Assembly: GCA_019310535.1 (NCBI GenBank)
Contig: JAFDED010000005.1
Location: 40,770 to 104,769, forward strand
DNA from: Deltaproteobacteria bacterium
GTDB lineage: Bacteria; Desulfobacterota; JAFDED01
DNA: 64,000 bases
Direction: 5' to 3'
Part shown: in pieces, positions 53,030 to 62,707 of the stretch
How positions within the stretch are numbered: the first letter of the stretch is position 1
Layout: every line of letters starts with the position of its first letter
Notes under the pieces: generated by a model
Database searches by the model: none
What the model was told of the DNA's origin: nothing
The model's input: only the letters and a program-made list of their open reading frames with translations
Translations under genes and position numbers: made by a program

Positions 53030-53344
53030 GCTTGTTCCCCCTATCCCGTTGTACGGATACATCTCTCACAGAATCGAACTTTATGATCCTGATAATACCT
53101 TATGGACGGGAAACCAGCATATACCATTTTGTATGCCTATCCCTTCCGCAGGTGGAGATAATTTAAAGACAAACCAGCTACAAGTTATTAACATTGCGAC
53201 GATAATACCACCAATCCCCAAATCCATGAAGTTTTTTTTATCAACATTGTAATATGATTACAATTTAAGTAATTAATAATCAAACAGGTAAACCCCCGGC
53301 TTTGTCGGGGGTAACTTAACTCAGGCCGGGTGATTTCTGTAGAA
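53030..53344. other. AT-rich region with palindrome and hairpin
   Basis: The region holds the perfect palindrome TTGTAATATGATTACAA at 53247-53263 and a hairpin CCCCCG/CGGGGG at 53293-53298/53306-53311. Neither is followed by a T tract. They lie just before a truncated AroM-like gene, so they could be operator and terminator parts or scars of a lost element. Confidence 0.5.
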
Positions 53345-53800
53345 ATGAATATTTTACTCCCCTTACTGCAAAAAAAAGTGAGTGAACTTGAACAAAAGGG
53401 AGTGGATATCATTCTGGTTATGTACAAGGGTAATATGTCAGCCCTTGTATCTCGCAAACCCTTGTTCATCCCGCACCGGGTTTTTACCGGAGCAATCGGT
53501 TGGATGCAGCCAAAAGGCCCTGTCGGGATTATCTGCCCCGTGGAGGGTCAAAGACGAGCGGCCGAAAAGAAATGGCGTGAAGCTGGTTTTGATCCTGTTG
53601 TGCTTATTGCTTCGCCCTTTTGCGACACAGATATGCGAGAGGCGGGTTTTAAACTCCAGAACAAGGCTTTGGATATGGTGATTATCGATTGTTACGGCCA
53701 CGGGGAAATGGGTAAAAAAGAACTCACTGAAATGCTGAGATGTCCAGTTATCTCCATGCGTTCCATGGTGGTGAAAATTCTTTCAGAGATATTGGGATAG
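53345..53800 (+). pseudogene. 5'-truncated AroM-like protein
   Basis: The 151-residue product matches the C-terminal two thirds of AroM-family proteins, which are about 225 residues. Visible stretches are GVDIILVMYKGNMSAL, PVGIICPVEGQ, LDMVIIDCYGHGEMGKKEL and RCPVISMRSMVVKIL. The first 70 or so residues, including the usual GxxPxxE-type start, are absent, and the DNA upstream is AT-rich with a hairpin at 53293-53311. It may be a gene cut by deletion or insertion. A short functional variant from the ATG at 53345 cannot be excluded. Confidence 0.62.
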
Positions 53801-54142
53801 TTCACCGCGGGTTCTTCAGGTAGAAGATTTTACTGCAAGGAAACCCGTTTTTCAATTGGCGCGTAAAGCTGGAAGGAAATTTTCATTCCCTGACCCCCTC
53901 GCGGCGCATCCACATATTGTGGTTCAGGATATTCGTTCAACAGTTTCAACTTCTGCTATCCATCTTGAAAAACATAAAGCAGAAAACCTTAGGTTTTACA
54001 AAACAAATCTCTAACAGGGCTATTCGGTAAGTCATTATCGACATACGGCAAAATGATTGATTATAGCCTCCAAACAAAAGATGCTGACTTCCAACATTCT
54101 GAGTGAATGCATAGTGATCATTTCAGGCTTGTCCCGTAAGAC
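53801..54142. other. Intergenic region between convergent genes
   Basis: This 342-bp gap shows no supported gene, repeat or terminator. Composition is intermediate, as in decayed coding DNA. Confidence 0.4.
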
Positions 54143-55039
54143 TCACCATTGATGAGAGCGAAAGAAAATGAGCAGACTATCCACCAATTCCGCCATAAAT
54201 CGGTAATCCAAATTGTCCATAGTATCCGATGGCAGGTGATAATGGGGGTTGCGGTAAAATGAAGAATCTGTGATCATGACCGCCTTGAAACCCCGATCCC
54301 AGAAAGAAGCATGGTCGCTGAGCCTCACGGAAGGGAGCAGCCACCCTCTAAATGGAACAGCCAGCTTGACCACGGGGAGATCCGAGTTTTTCCGGAAAGC
54401 CTCGAGTAGAGAGTTTGTAAATTCTCTAGAGCTAAAATCACCGACAATGCCGATAAAATTGCCTTCTTTGGGATAGCCTAAAAACATTAATGGAAAAGGA
54501 CACCTTTGACAGCCCGGATAATGGCACGTGTAGCCTACCATCTCCAGGCAAATCATCCCGTCTATCTTTTCTTTTTTCCCCCTGGCCTTCCTGGCATACA
54601 CCCTGCTTCCCATGTACCGGGTCCCGAAGACCGGTGGTTCTTCGAGGGCAAAGGATACGAATTTCACTGCCAAGTCCAACTCCTCACGGCCCTTCAATGA
54701 TTTTAACTGACGGGCAGTCTCCATCTGAACGGCTATGGCACTTGCATTATCGTCAGCACCCACCGTACCGGCCACCGAGTCATAATGTGCTCCCAGGAGG
54801 TAGCGTTTAGAGGGATTGGTACATAAGGAAAGCTCTGCGGAGACATTGGCCACCGTGAAATCCCAATACCGATAGGGTTCGCTTTGCACCGATAGGCCCA
54901 TATCCCGATAGAAGGATTCGATATACTCTGCAGTTCTTTTGAGGTTTTCAGGAGTGAAGACGCTCCTCTCTCCAATGGTTAATGTGAGTGCCTGGAGATG
55001 ATCTTGTAATCGCTCAATGGTCTCCTGAATGTGGATCAT
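54143..55039 (-). CDS. M28-family zinc peptidase
   Basis: This 298-residue protein fits the M28 aminopeptidase-like family. Zinc and catalytic residues are visible in LLGAHYDSVAGTVGADDNASA (His and Asp), FALEEPP (Glu pair) and the late NPHYHLPSDTMDNLDY (His). No signal peptide is present, so it is predicted to be cytosolic, which is less usual for the family. Expected activity is release of N-terminal residues or cleavage of a similar amide; the substrate is unknown. Confidence 0.9.
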   Translation of the reverse strand: MIHIQETIERLQDHLQALTLTIGERSVFTPENLKRTAEYIESFYRDMGLSVQSEPYRYWDFTVANVSAELSLCTNPSKRYLLGAHYDSVAGTVGADDNASAIAVQMETARQLKSLKGREELDLAVKFVSFALEEPPVFGTRYMGSRVYARKARGKKEKIDGMICLEMVGYTCHYPGCQRCPFPLMFLGYPKEGNFIGIVGDFSSREFTNSLLEAFRKNSDLPVVKLAVPFRGWLLPSVRLSDHASFWDRGFKAVMITDSSFYRNPHYHLPSDTMDNLDYRFMAELVDSLLIFFRSHQW

Positions 55040-55619
55040 TGATCTCTCCCTGTCGCCGGCGCTTCCTGGTGGATATCAAAAGGCGCAGGCAGTAAATAAA
55101 CAGTAAATAAAATAGGTAAAACAGGTAACCATTTGATCGTCAAAGAAACCTGACCATGCATGGATGCGTAAAATGATCATGATTTCTCTTTGGCCGCTTC
55201 TATATCTTTCGAGGAGCTCTTTATGGTTTTTCTTGGCCATCTGCTAGCCGCCGGAATCTCAGGTCAAAGCGATGGGAATTCAACAACCAGGCATAAATTG
55301 CTCCAGGTCCTTCTTGGGGAAAAATGCTGAATATTTTCTTAAAAAAATTTACAATTGCACTTAAATCTTGAATAAATAAAATCGTTTGGTTGATGGAGGT
55401 AGATTCTGTCAAGCATATGGGGAAGTCATGCGTACCGGTCAGCCCGATAGCTTTAATCACCATCCGTGTTAAGTTGGTGCGTGCTTGACACGAAAGCTCA
55501 TTTTTTCTATATTTTGTGGGCTACCCAACGGTACGGAGACTAGAGGGGGAAGCCCATGATCGAGGCGGCTTGGTCATGCATGAAACCTCACTGCCGAAAT
55601 AATACGGAGGAAAACTATT
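55040..55619. other. Long intergenic region between divergent genes
   Basis: This 580-bp gap carries the NHL-gene promoter at 55485-55513. An open minus frame at 55221-55463 (80 codons) lacks a ribosome site and resembles nothing I know. No repeats were seen. Confidence 0.45.
55485..55513 (+). promoter_or_regulatory. Sigma-70-type promoter of NHL-repeat gene
   Basis: TTGACA (55485-55490) and TATATT (55508-55513) are separated by 17 bases, about 107 bases before the ATG. The hexamers match arsR's promoter exactly, without its operator. Confidence 0.7.
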
Positions 55620-56630
55620 ATGCAAACTGGACTTAGATACGAAGTTGTCGAGGGCTGGGAGCAGCTTCCGGATGGGTACGTGCATCGAGACGTAGACGGA
55701 GTGGCCGTTGACTCCAGCGACCGCGTCTACATGATCACTCGCGGCGACGCGCGTGTGATCGTGTACGAGCGTAACGGTACTTTTGTCATGTCATGGGGGG
55801 AGAATATCTTCAGCCCACGCACCCACGGGATCACCATCGGCCCGGACGACTCAGTGTATACAGTAGATGACGGAGATCACACCGTCCGCAAGTTCACGCC
55901 AGACGGCAAGCAGCTTATGATAATCGGCACCCCCGGGATGGCATCAGACACAGGCTACGACAAGGAAAAAGGATTGGCAAGCATCAGCCACGGAGGACCG
56001 CCCTTCAACCGCCCCACAGACGTCGCGATCGCGCCAAATGGTGAGATTTACGTCAGCGACGGATACGGCAATGCCCGGGTTCACCGCTTCACGGCTGATG
56101 GCAAGCTGATCCACTCCTGGGGGAATCCCGGCACCGGCCCCGGTCAGTTCAACCTCCCACACGGCCTCTGCATAGCCACAGATGGTCGCGTGTTGGTGGC
56201 TGACCGTGAGAACGACCGCATCCAATTTTTCAGCCCGGATGGCGAGTACCTGGATCAGTGGACTCACGTGCAGCGGCCGACGGATATCTTCATAGATCGT
56301 GAAGGGCTGATATACGTCTCAAACTTGTGGTGGCGCGCAGGGCAGCATTCGTTCGTCCACGGTCCCATCAGACACGATTTGCCGGGGCACATCAGCATTC
56401 TCGACCCTGAAGGCAACGTCCTGCTGCGCTGGGTCAGTGCCGATCGCTGCGCACCGGGCAATTTCATTGCTCCACACACGATATGCGTGGACTCCCATGG
56501 TGACATCTATGTCGGTGAGGTCACCTATACTTTTGGGATAAGCAAGGGTTTAGTCCCACCGGATTGTCACACGTTCCAAAAGCTGGCCCGCAAAATGCCC
56601 CCTCACCGGGCTCAGTCCACTCTGTCCTGA
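55620..56630 (+). CDS. NHL-repeat beta-propeller protein
   Basis: This 336-residue protein is a beta-propeller with about six NHL repeats. Each has the pattern of Pro, hydrophobic residues, DG/NG-x-(I/V)-Y-V-(A/S)-D and a closing FxxDG. Examples are PTDVAIAPNGEIYVSDGYG and PHGLCIATDGRVLVADREN. It resembles the propeller of peptidyl-hydroxyglycine amidating lyases, but catalytic residues were not assigned. No signal peptide is seen. ACGGAGGAAAACTATT precedes the ATG. Its stop lies only one base from the stop of the convergent TRAP gene. Confidence 0.85.
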   Translation: MQTGLRYEVVEGWEQLPDGYVHRDVDGVAVDSSDRVYMITRGDARVIVYERNGTFVMSWGENIFSPRTHGITIGPDDSVYTVDDGDHTVRKFTPDGKQLMIIGTPGMASDTGYDKEKGLASISHGGPPFNRPTDVAIAPNGEIYVSDGYGNARVHRFTADGKLIHSWGNPGTGPGQFNLPHGLCIATDGRVLVADRENDRIQFFSPDGEYLDQWTHVQRPTDIFIDREGLIYVSNLWWRAGQHSFVHGPIRHDLPGHISILDPEGNVLLRWVSADRCAPGNFIAPHTICVDSHGDIYVGEVTYTFGISKGLVPPDCHTFQKLARKMPPHRAQSTLS

Positions 56631-56631
56631 A

Positions 56632-57957
56632 TCATCCTGGGCCGTACAGTAGATTGGGAAGAAACAGGCTTATGGACGGCACGTACGTGATCAATATGAG
56701 AACGGCCACAACTACAAGTATCCATGGCGCGGCCGCACGCATGACATCGTACAGGGGCATGCCCGATATGCCGCTGGCAACGTACAGATCGATCCCTATG
56801 GGAGGGGTGATGAGCCCCATTTCCATGTTCACCACAACCACGACCCCGAGATGGATTGGGTCTATGCCCAGTTCCATGGCGGCGGGATAGAGCACGGGAA
56901 TAAAGATCATCACGATGGCGAACGCGTCCAGGAAGTCGCCGGCAAAAAACAGCACGATGTTGATCACCAAGAGGAAGAGCCATGGCGAGAAGTCGTGGGT
57001 CACGATCCACTCGGCTAACATCAAGGGAATCTCCTCGCTGGTGAGGATGAAGCCGAACAAAATAGCGTTGGTGATGATCATCAGCAACATGGCGATGGTG
57101 CCCGAGGCGCGATACAGCACTGCGGGAATGTCGCGGAATTTCATCTCCCGATGGACGAAGATGCTTACCACCAGAGCATATACCACTGCCACAGCGGCTG
57201 CCTCGGTAGGGGTAAAAATAGCCCCACCTTTAAACGCGAAGGACCCTATTTTGAAACCCGGCACCCCGTAAATGCCTCCAATGATGATGATGGGAAGCAG
57301 AAGGCTCAAGAAAGCTTCCTTGAAAGCGATCCACTTCTGGGCCCACGTGGTTTTTTCGCCACTTTTCATATTCTTTCGGCGGGCCACCAGGTATGAAACG
57401 AGCATCAGCGAAAATCCCAGGATAATGCCGGGGATAATGCCCGCGATAAACAGCCGGCCGATGGATTGCTCGGTGACGAACCCGTAGGCGATGAAGGTGA
57501 CACTGGGTGGAATGAGGATTCCCAGGCAGCCCGCGGTGGCTGTGACACCAACCGCATACTTCTTGTCGTAGCCGGAATTCCACATCGCCGGGATCATGAT
57601 GCTTCCGATGGCCGCCACGGTGGCCGCGCTGGAGCCGGAGATGGCCGCGAAGAACATGCAGGACAGAACGGTGGTCAGCGCCAGGCCTCCGTGCACCCAG
57701 CCCACAAGAGAGTTGGCCAGGTTCACCAACCGCCGCGCTATTCCTCCCCTCTCCATGATAACGCCGGCCAGGATGAAAAAGGGAATGGCCATCAGCGTGA
57801 AGTGAGAAAGATTGGCCGCAAGGCGCTGGGTGATGATCTCCAGAGGAAGGTCTGAAAACAGCGCAAACGTAAGTGTGACCGACAGACAGAGGCTGAAGGC
57901 GATGGGGATTCCCATCACCAGGAATATGGCCAGAAATATGAACAGCCAGGCGATCAT
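56632..57957 (-). CDS. dctM: TRAP transporter large permease DctM
   Basis: This 441-residue inner-membrane protein has about twelve hydrophobic spans. It carries DctM hallmarks: GIPIAFSLCLSVTL, FILAGVIMERGGIARRLVNLA and MFFAAISGSSAATVAAIGSIMIP. GYDKKYAVGVTATAGCLGILIPPSVTFIAYG and ITPPIGIDLYVASGI follow. It moves the solute using a sodium or proton gradient together with DctQ and DctP. GGGAGGAAACGCGGC precedes the ATG. It is the last gene of a dctP-dctQ-dctM operon. Confidence 0.96.
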   Translation of the reverse strand: MIAWLFIFLAIFLVMGIPIAFSLCLSVTLTFALFSDLPLEIITQRLAANLSHFTLMAIPFFILAGVIMERGGIARRLVNLANSLVGWVHGGLALTTVLSCMFFAAISGSSAATVAAIGSIMIPAMWNSGYDKKYAVGVTATAGCLGILIPPSVTFIAYGFVTEQSIGRLFIAGIIPGIILGFSLMLVSYLVARRKNMKSGEKTTWAQKWIAFKEAFLSLLLPIIIIGGIYGVPGFKIGSFAFKGGAIFTPTEAAAVAVVYALVVSIFVHREMKFRDIPAVLYRASGTIAMLLMIITNAILFGFILTSEEIPLMLAEWIVTHDFSPWLFLLVINIVLFFAGDFLDAFAIVMIFIPVLYPAAMELGIDPIHLGVVVVVNMEMGLITPPIGIDLYVASGISGMPLYDVMRAAAPWILVVVAVLILITYVPSISLFLPNLLYGPG

Positions 57958-57997
57958 GCCGCGTTTCCTCCCGGGCGGTCAGCTCTCGCTCCCGTGC

Positions 57998-58474
57998 TTA
58001 TCCGAAGTATGCCATCATCTCTCGCACGTGTTTATTGAGCCACTGGAGGTATCGAATGCTCATGGTCAGCCCACCCAGTGGCACGCAGAGGAATATGAAC
58101 CAGTCGGGGAGTTCGGTAGCCACATTGATACCGCCGCTCTGATAAAGATATAGGGCCATTTTACTCCCGAATATAAAAATGAACAGCGTGATTGCCAGGC
58201 AAAATACATCAGCCAGCACGATAGTGGGAAGGCGGTAACGAAGGGGGAGGAGGTCCCTCACCACTTCCAGCTCGATGTGGCTTTTCTCTCGTATAGCAAT
58301 TCCCGCGCCGAAAAAGGCTGACCACATCACTAGTATAATCACCGCTTCTGAGCCCCAGGTGATCCCCTTGCCAAAGCCGTAGCGCAATAACACCAGGAGA
58401 AACGCCAACAAGGTTGCAATCAATAGGAAAGAACCAACCAGAAGCTTCTCAAATGCGGTTAGGATCCTGTCCAT
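57998..58474 (-). CDS. dctQ: TRAP transporter small permease DctQ
   Basis: This 158-residue protein has four membrane spans. Family features are FEKLLVGSFLLIATLLAFLLVLLRYGFGKGITWGSEAVIILVMWSAFFGAG and the following charged IREKSHIELEVV. It pairs with DctM to form the TRAP membrane complex. It lies 40 bases before dctM and 117 bases after dctP, with a hairpin in the latter gap. Confidence 0.93.
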   Translation of the reverse strand: MDRILTAFEKLLVGSFLLIATLLAFLLVLLRYGFGKGITWGSEAVIILVMWSAFFGAGIAIREKSHIELEVVRDLLPLRYRLPTIVLADVFCLAITLFIFIFGSKMALYLYQSGGINVATELPDWFIFLCVPLGGLTMSIRYLQWLNKHVREMMAYFG

Positions 58475-58541
58475 TACCCGGTGTCCTCATTCACATCGAT
58501 TGGACCGAAGGCGAGACTGCCGAGGCAGATGAAAAGAAGGA

Positions 58542-58564
58542 GGAAGGTTAGAAGGAAACCTTCC
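58542..58564 (-). promoter_or_regulatory. Intercistronic hairpin between dctP and dctQ
   Basis: GGAAGGTT (58542-58549) pairs perfectly with AACCTTCC (58557-58564) around a 7-base loop, just after the dctP stop. Hairpins at this place in binding-protein transporter operons often protect the 5' message or cause partial termination, giving more binding protein than permease. There is no T tract in the reading direction. Confidence 0.5.
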
Positions 58565-58591
58565 CCCAGATGCATCGGAGCAGTGGATTAT

Positions 58592-59608
58592 TTATTTATA
58601 CTTTTCGGCCAATTTGTAAATAGCAGCCATAATGTCATTGCCCACGATGGGCTCGTACATCTTGAGCACCGGCTCTGAGGCCTTCTTCCATTCTTCGCGC
58701 TTTGCAGGAGGCAGCTGATATACCTGAAGTCCTGCCTTTTTCCCCTCCTTGATGAACTGCTTCACCCTCTCGCCGGCCACCTTCCAGTTCCAATCCTCGA
58801 CCTCTTTGAGGATTTTGGCCAGTTCTGTCTGGATGTCTCCTGGAAGGCTGTTCCAGAACTTCTTGTTCATGGCCACCAGGTATCCGGTATATGTGTAGTT
58901 GCACTGAGTTGCGTATTTGGCCACTTCCCAGTGCTTGGAGCTGCCGAAGGTGTCCCAGTGCTGGTCTTCACCGTCGATAATCCCCTGCTGTAAGGCCTGA
59001 TATACCTCGCTGAACGGCATCACGATGGGGTTGGCACCCACGAGCTTGTAAAATGCTTCGAATGCCTTGCTGGCCTGGATCCTGAATTTCAGTCCTTTGA
59101 AGTCTGATAGCTCTTTAATGGGACGAACACTGTTATAAAACTGGCGGAACCCGCTGGCCCAGAGCCCAACTACTTTTAGATTTTTATCTGCCAGTTCCGC
59201 GAAGAGCTTGCCGCCGATTTCAGGAGACTCCATGGCCTCTTTCATCATCGCTTCAGTGGAGAAGAGGAAGGGCAGATCGAAGACCTGGAGCTTGGGAAAT
59301 TCCCCCGTGTATTTGGCAGTGGCCGGAGCGATCATCTGGATAGCACCCAGCTCACACGCCCGGATGGCCTTGGTGGCGTCACTATAAAGCTGGCCAGAAT
59401 GAAAATGCTGGACTTTCACTTTTCCCTTCAAGCGTTCAGCCACCATTTTTTTGAATTTCTCTCCTGTCTGGCCCTTCACAGACTTCAGTGCTGTTACGTG
59501 TGCAAGCTTGATCACATACTCTTTCGCCAGCGCACGGCCAGTGGAACCCAGTGCAAAAGCAAGGAAGAAGCATACTAATGACACCCACAGAACCATCGAC
59601 CTTTTCAT
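58592..59608 (-). CDS. dctP: TRAP transporter solute-binding protein DctP
   Basis: This 338-residue periplasmic protein has a signal peptide (MKRSMVLWVSLVCFFLAFALG, cleavage near ALA). Family stretches are YVIKLAHVTALKSVKGQTGEKF, VQHFHSGQLYSDATKAIRACELG, LKFRIQASKAFEAFYKLVGANPIVMPFSEVYQALQQGIIDGEDQ and LPGDIQTEL. The conserved Arg of LKFRIQ usually contacts a carboxylate. ACGGAGGGTGAGC precedes the ATG on the minus strand. The rare HFHSGQL motif does not reveal the substrate. Confidence 0.95.
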   Translation of the reverse strand: MKRSMVLWVSLVCFFLAFALGSTGRALAKEYVIKLAHVTALKSVKGQTGEKFKKMVAERLKGKVKVQHFHSGQLYSDATKAIRACELGAIQMIAPATAKYTGEFPKLQVFDLPFLFSTEAMMKEAMESPEIGGKLFAELADKNLKVVGLWASGFRQFYNSVRPIKELSDFKGLKFRIQASKAFEAFYKLVGANPIVMPFSEVYQALQQGIIDGEDQHWDTFGSSKHWEVAKYATQCNYTYTGYLVAMNKKFWNSLPGDIQTELAKILKEVEDWNWKVAGERVKQFIKEGKKAGLQVYQLPPAKREEWKKASEPVLKMYEPIVGNDIMAAIYKLAEKYK

Positions 59609-59954
59609 ACGCTCACCCTCCGTTTCATCTAATGTTTTTAAAAACCCTCACCTCAAAACCCCGGAATCATACAATATTCCCAATCAACCTTGCATCCATC
59701 ACCTCCTTTATCCGGGCTTAATCGGTGTTTAAAAATAATGATTTCATATCTACGTTTCGTTGTCAACAAAAACTTGCATTTGTCATTTTTAATATACATC
59801 CTGCTGAAAACGCTGGATATTGAAACGGAGATGGATTTTTGAAAGATGCTCGAAATAGTAATATTTCTTGTAATATTGGTGATTTTCAATTGACAAGTTT
59901 CAATATTTTATTATAATTACACCAAATTTAAACTTTTCCAGGAGGCTCCGCCGG
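59609..59954. other. Divergent promoter region, TRAP and pil operons
   Basis: This 346-bp AT-rich region separates dctP from the PilM-PilN fusion gene. The plus-strand promoter is at 59890-59917. I did not find an equally clear minus-strand promoter. Confidence 0.45.
59890..59917 (+). promoter_or_regulatory. Consensus sigma-70 promoter of pilM-pilN operon
   Basis: TTGACA (59890-59895) and TATAAT (59912-59917), both perfect, are separated by 16 bases. The start codon is at 59955, with CAGGAGGCTCCG before it. Confidence 0.85.
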
Positions 59955-61961
59955 ATGTCGGCTGATGATGAGCGCATCGCCACCGAGAAGCTATTAGAAG
60001 TGATCAGGGGCAAGAAAGAATCACATGATGATGACGCCCCCAAGGAAAGCCGGCCCATTCCTGCCTTTGAGATTGATCCGGGGTATGACGCTGAGAGCCC
60101 GACAAAGGATTTTTCGGAATCTCTGCCTGAAGCGAGGTTGCATACCCTATCACGGGATGGTACCCTCCGAGAGACGGATGAGGTGATAAAAAAGCCATCC
60201 CGGATTCGTACTATGACGCCCCGAAAGAGGTCATGGCAACTCTTTCGAATAGGCCCGAAAAAGGCCGTTCTGGGGCTGGATATCGGCTTTCATTCCATTA
60301 AATACGTTCTCCTGAACCAAACGGCGGATGGTCCCGTGCTTCGGGATTTCGGCATGAAAATGCTCCCACCCCTCTCAGAAGATGTCCTGAGTCGGAATGA
60401 AGATATGTTTATGGAAACTGTACGGCAGCTTGTCAAGGAGCGCGGCATCCTGGCCAACCGCGTGGTGGCGGCTGTTTCAGGGCCCCAGGTTGCCTTTCGC
60501 CGAATGCCTATTCCCAAGATTCCATCTCGCGAGTTGCGACAGAGCATATTCTGGGCCGTCCGGAAGGAGATTCCCTTTTCATTGGACGACACTCTCTTTG
60601 ATTACCATATCATGGCTGAGGTTGTGGACCAGGATGTCAAAAAGCTTGACACACTGGTTGTGGCTGCAGAGACCTCACTTATCGATAGCATTTACCAGAT
60701 CATCAAACGAGCAGGCCTTCGCCTGGATGCAATCACTTCGATCCCCATGGCTCTGTGGAACTTGCAGCGGGCCATCAGTATGAGTTCCGGGCAACAGCCT
60801 GCGGTCTTTCTTGATATAGGGTATCGGACAACGACATTTACTTTCTTTGATGCGGGCAAGCTGACGTTCACTCGCGAAGTTTTCACTGCCGGTCAGTCTC
60901 TTGCCCCCCTCGCTGAAGGGCTACCGCACACTGAGGAGACACCACCGGGAGGCCAGGAAAGCCGACTACCAGGGGAGAAGATGCGTGAGTCTGACGTTCT
61001 TCCACCCATCATGGGCGATGCAGGGGTGGATGGGATGACAGCAACAAGGACTCTGGATAAAGATTCTCCGGCGCTAGGACGCCTCATTAACGAAATAAAC
61101 CGCTCCATGGATTACTACCAGAGTTGTTATCCCGATGCCCCGCTGGAACCTATGTATATAAGTGGTGGGGTTTCATGCATGCAAGGGTTTGATAAACTGC
61201 TGTCTCAGAGGCTGTGCCTTGAGGTGCGGAGGCTCAATCCGTTTTCTTGTCTTCGGCCCGGTACGCAGTTCCTGGAGGCCGACCTCTCAGAGAGCGTGTT
61301 TCCCCTGTACGGCATTGCCGTCGGGCTTGCGCTGGATGATGGTCGGGGTATTAATTTGCTTCCCAAAGAGCAACGCACCCGCACAGAGATTGCCCTGGAC
61401 CATTTTGTACTGCCCGCAGGCGCGGCAACTGCCTCCATTGCTCTCCTGATGGCAGCCTTATTCGGTTATTACACGGCCATGAGCGAAAAGACGCAAAAAA
61501 CATTATCCGAGCTGCAGGCTGGCCACCAAAACCTGACACGGCTGGAAATGGCCGAAGCCCGACTGCTGGCGGATCAAGAATCTCAATTGGACGTAACCCG
61601 CCGGATTGTGTCTTACATTAATTACCGCGCTTCCCGTGCTCCGGCCATTATGAAGGAACTGAGCCGGATCACGCCGGCGGAAATCTCCCTGGATACAGCG
61701 ATCATCGATAAAAAGAATAATAACGCTCTTCCAGGCACCTCATCATCTCCGGACAACAACAATCTTTTTCTGGAACTCAAGGGGAGTGTTTTCGGCATCC
61801 CGAGCCTGCAGGGGGCAGTGCTCACCAAGTTCATGCTGGCGCTCAATGAATCGCCTTTTTTCAGTTTTCCCCGGATAATCAGCCAATCCCGGGAGGATGG
61901 CAGCGGCGAGGCCAGGCTGAATTTCAATCTGGAATGCCGGATGAAACTGGAGTTGAGATAG
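59955..61961 (+). CDS. PilM-PilN fusion protein
   Basis: This 668-residue protein combines two pilus alignment proteins. After a disordered N-terminus of about 95 residues, a PilM actin-like domain spans about 105-475 (AVLGLDIGFHSIKYVLL, then VFLDIGYRTTTFTFF and PMYISGGVSCMQGFDKLL). It binds ATP in relatives. The join carries a PilN-like INLLPKE motif near 475. One membrane span at about 495-520 and a PilN-like coiled coil and periplasmic domain follow. In most bacteria PilM binds INLLP of a separate PilN, whereas here the partners are one chain. Genes for PilO- and PilP-like proteins follow. Together these resemble an MSHA or type II-like pilus base. Confidence 0.85.
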   Translation: MSADDERIATEKLLEVIRGKKESHDDDAPKESRPIPAFEIDPGYDAESPTKDFSESLPEARLHTLSRDGTLRETDEVIKKPSRIRTMTPRKRSWQLFRIGPKKAVLGLDIGFHSIKYVLLNQTADGPVLRDFGMKMLPPLSEDVLSRNEDMFMETVRQLVKERGILANRVVAAVSGPQVAFRRMPIPKIPSRELRQSIFWAVRKEIPFSLDDTLFDYHIMAEVVDQDVKKLDTLVVAAETSLIDSIYQIIKRAGLRLDAITSIPMALWNLQRAISMSSGQQPAVFLDIGYRTTTFTFFDAGKLTFTREVFTAGQSLAPLAEGLPHTEETPPGGQESRLPGEKMRESDVLPPIMGDAGVDGMTATRTLDKDSPALGRLINEINRSMDYYQSCYPDAPLEPMYISGGVSCMQGFDKLLSQRLCLEVRRLNPFSCLRPGTQFLEADLSESVFPLYGIAVGLALDDGRGINLLPKEQRTRTEIALDHFVLPAGAATASIALLMAALFGYYTAMSEKTQKTLSELQAGHQNLTRLEMAEARLLADQESQLDVTRRIVSYINYRASRAPAIMKELSRITPAEISLDTAIIDKKNNNALPGTSSSPDNNNLFLELKGSVFGIPSLQGAVLTKFMLALNESPFFSFPRIISQSREDGSGEARLNFNLECRMKLELR

Positions 61962-62037
61962 AAAGCATAAATCCCGGACCCGCACTGATGGAGAAAGATT
62001 ATATGCTCCATGATGGCAGTACATTAGTTGGAGGGCC

Positions 62038-62613
62038 ATGAATTCAAAAGTTTCTCTAACGTTGATCTGTGCCTTTTTGGTGCTATTTCTGGCGATAGGC
62101 TTTCTTTTCTTTATTCAACCCAAGCGGCAGGAGCTGATTCGACTCCGTTGGCAAGTGGATGACCTGAATACGCGGATCAAGAAATTGACCGGCCGCCTGG
62201 TAGATATCCGCAGGCGGGCCGATGTGGTCCAGGTGAGACTTGCGAAAGCTCAGGACAAATTGAGCCGACAGGTGGATCTTCTGCCCATCCTGGAGGATAT
62301 TTCAGAACTTGCCAAGGACATCATCGACCAGGGTGCAGGACTTGGGCTTGAGTTTGTGTCCGTTTTACCCCTTCATGAAAATATGTTCATGGATCGGTTG
62401 GTGGTTTCCTCGGTCAACGGGAGGAAGCTGTACGAGCTCCCCGTGCAGGTACTGGTTCGGGGCCGTTATCGCCAGTTGGCGAAATACCTGGAAGATTTGC
62501 GGGATCTGCCATATTACAGCCATATTAATGAGGTGGAGCTGAGGCGGAAAGAACGGCCCGGAAGTCCAGGTCTGTTGGAAATGACCGTTCACTTGAGAAT
62601 ATTCTATTTATAG
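62038..62613 (+). CDS. PilO-like inner-membrane protein
   Basis: This 191-residue bitopic protein has a membrane span at about residues 7-28, a coiled coil to about 85 and a periplasmic ferredoxin-like domain. The latter contains LELPVQVLVRGRYRQLAKYLEDLRDLPYY-type sequence, with LYELPVQVLV and YLEDLRDLP visible. It is a paralogue of the PilO at 26989. It starts 76 bases after the fusion gene, with TGGAGGGCC directly before the ATG. Confidence 0.85.
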   Translation: MNSKVSLTLICAFLVLFLAIGFLFFIQPKRQELIRLRWQVDDLNTRIKKLTGRLVDIRRRADVVQVRLAKAQDKLSRQVDLLPILEDISELAKDIIDQGAGLGLEFVSVLPLHENMFMDRLVVSSVNGRKLYELPVQVLVRGRYRQLAKYLEDLRDLPYYSHINEVELRRKERPGSPGLLEMTVHLRIFYL

Positions 62614-62707
62614 GAATTTTCAGGCCTTTTCGCCTCGCGTCTGCCAGCCGGGGTAACGGGCAATTTCAACTGAGAAATTCCTATTTGCTGCCTTTTTCGG
62701 GACCATT

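Noticed and set aside
55221..55463. 80-codon minus-strand frame upstream of the NHL gene
   Set aside because: No ribosome site, no recognised family and no operon partner.
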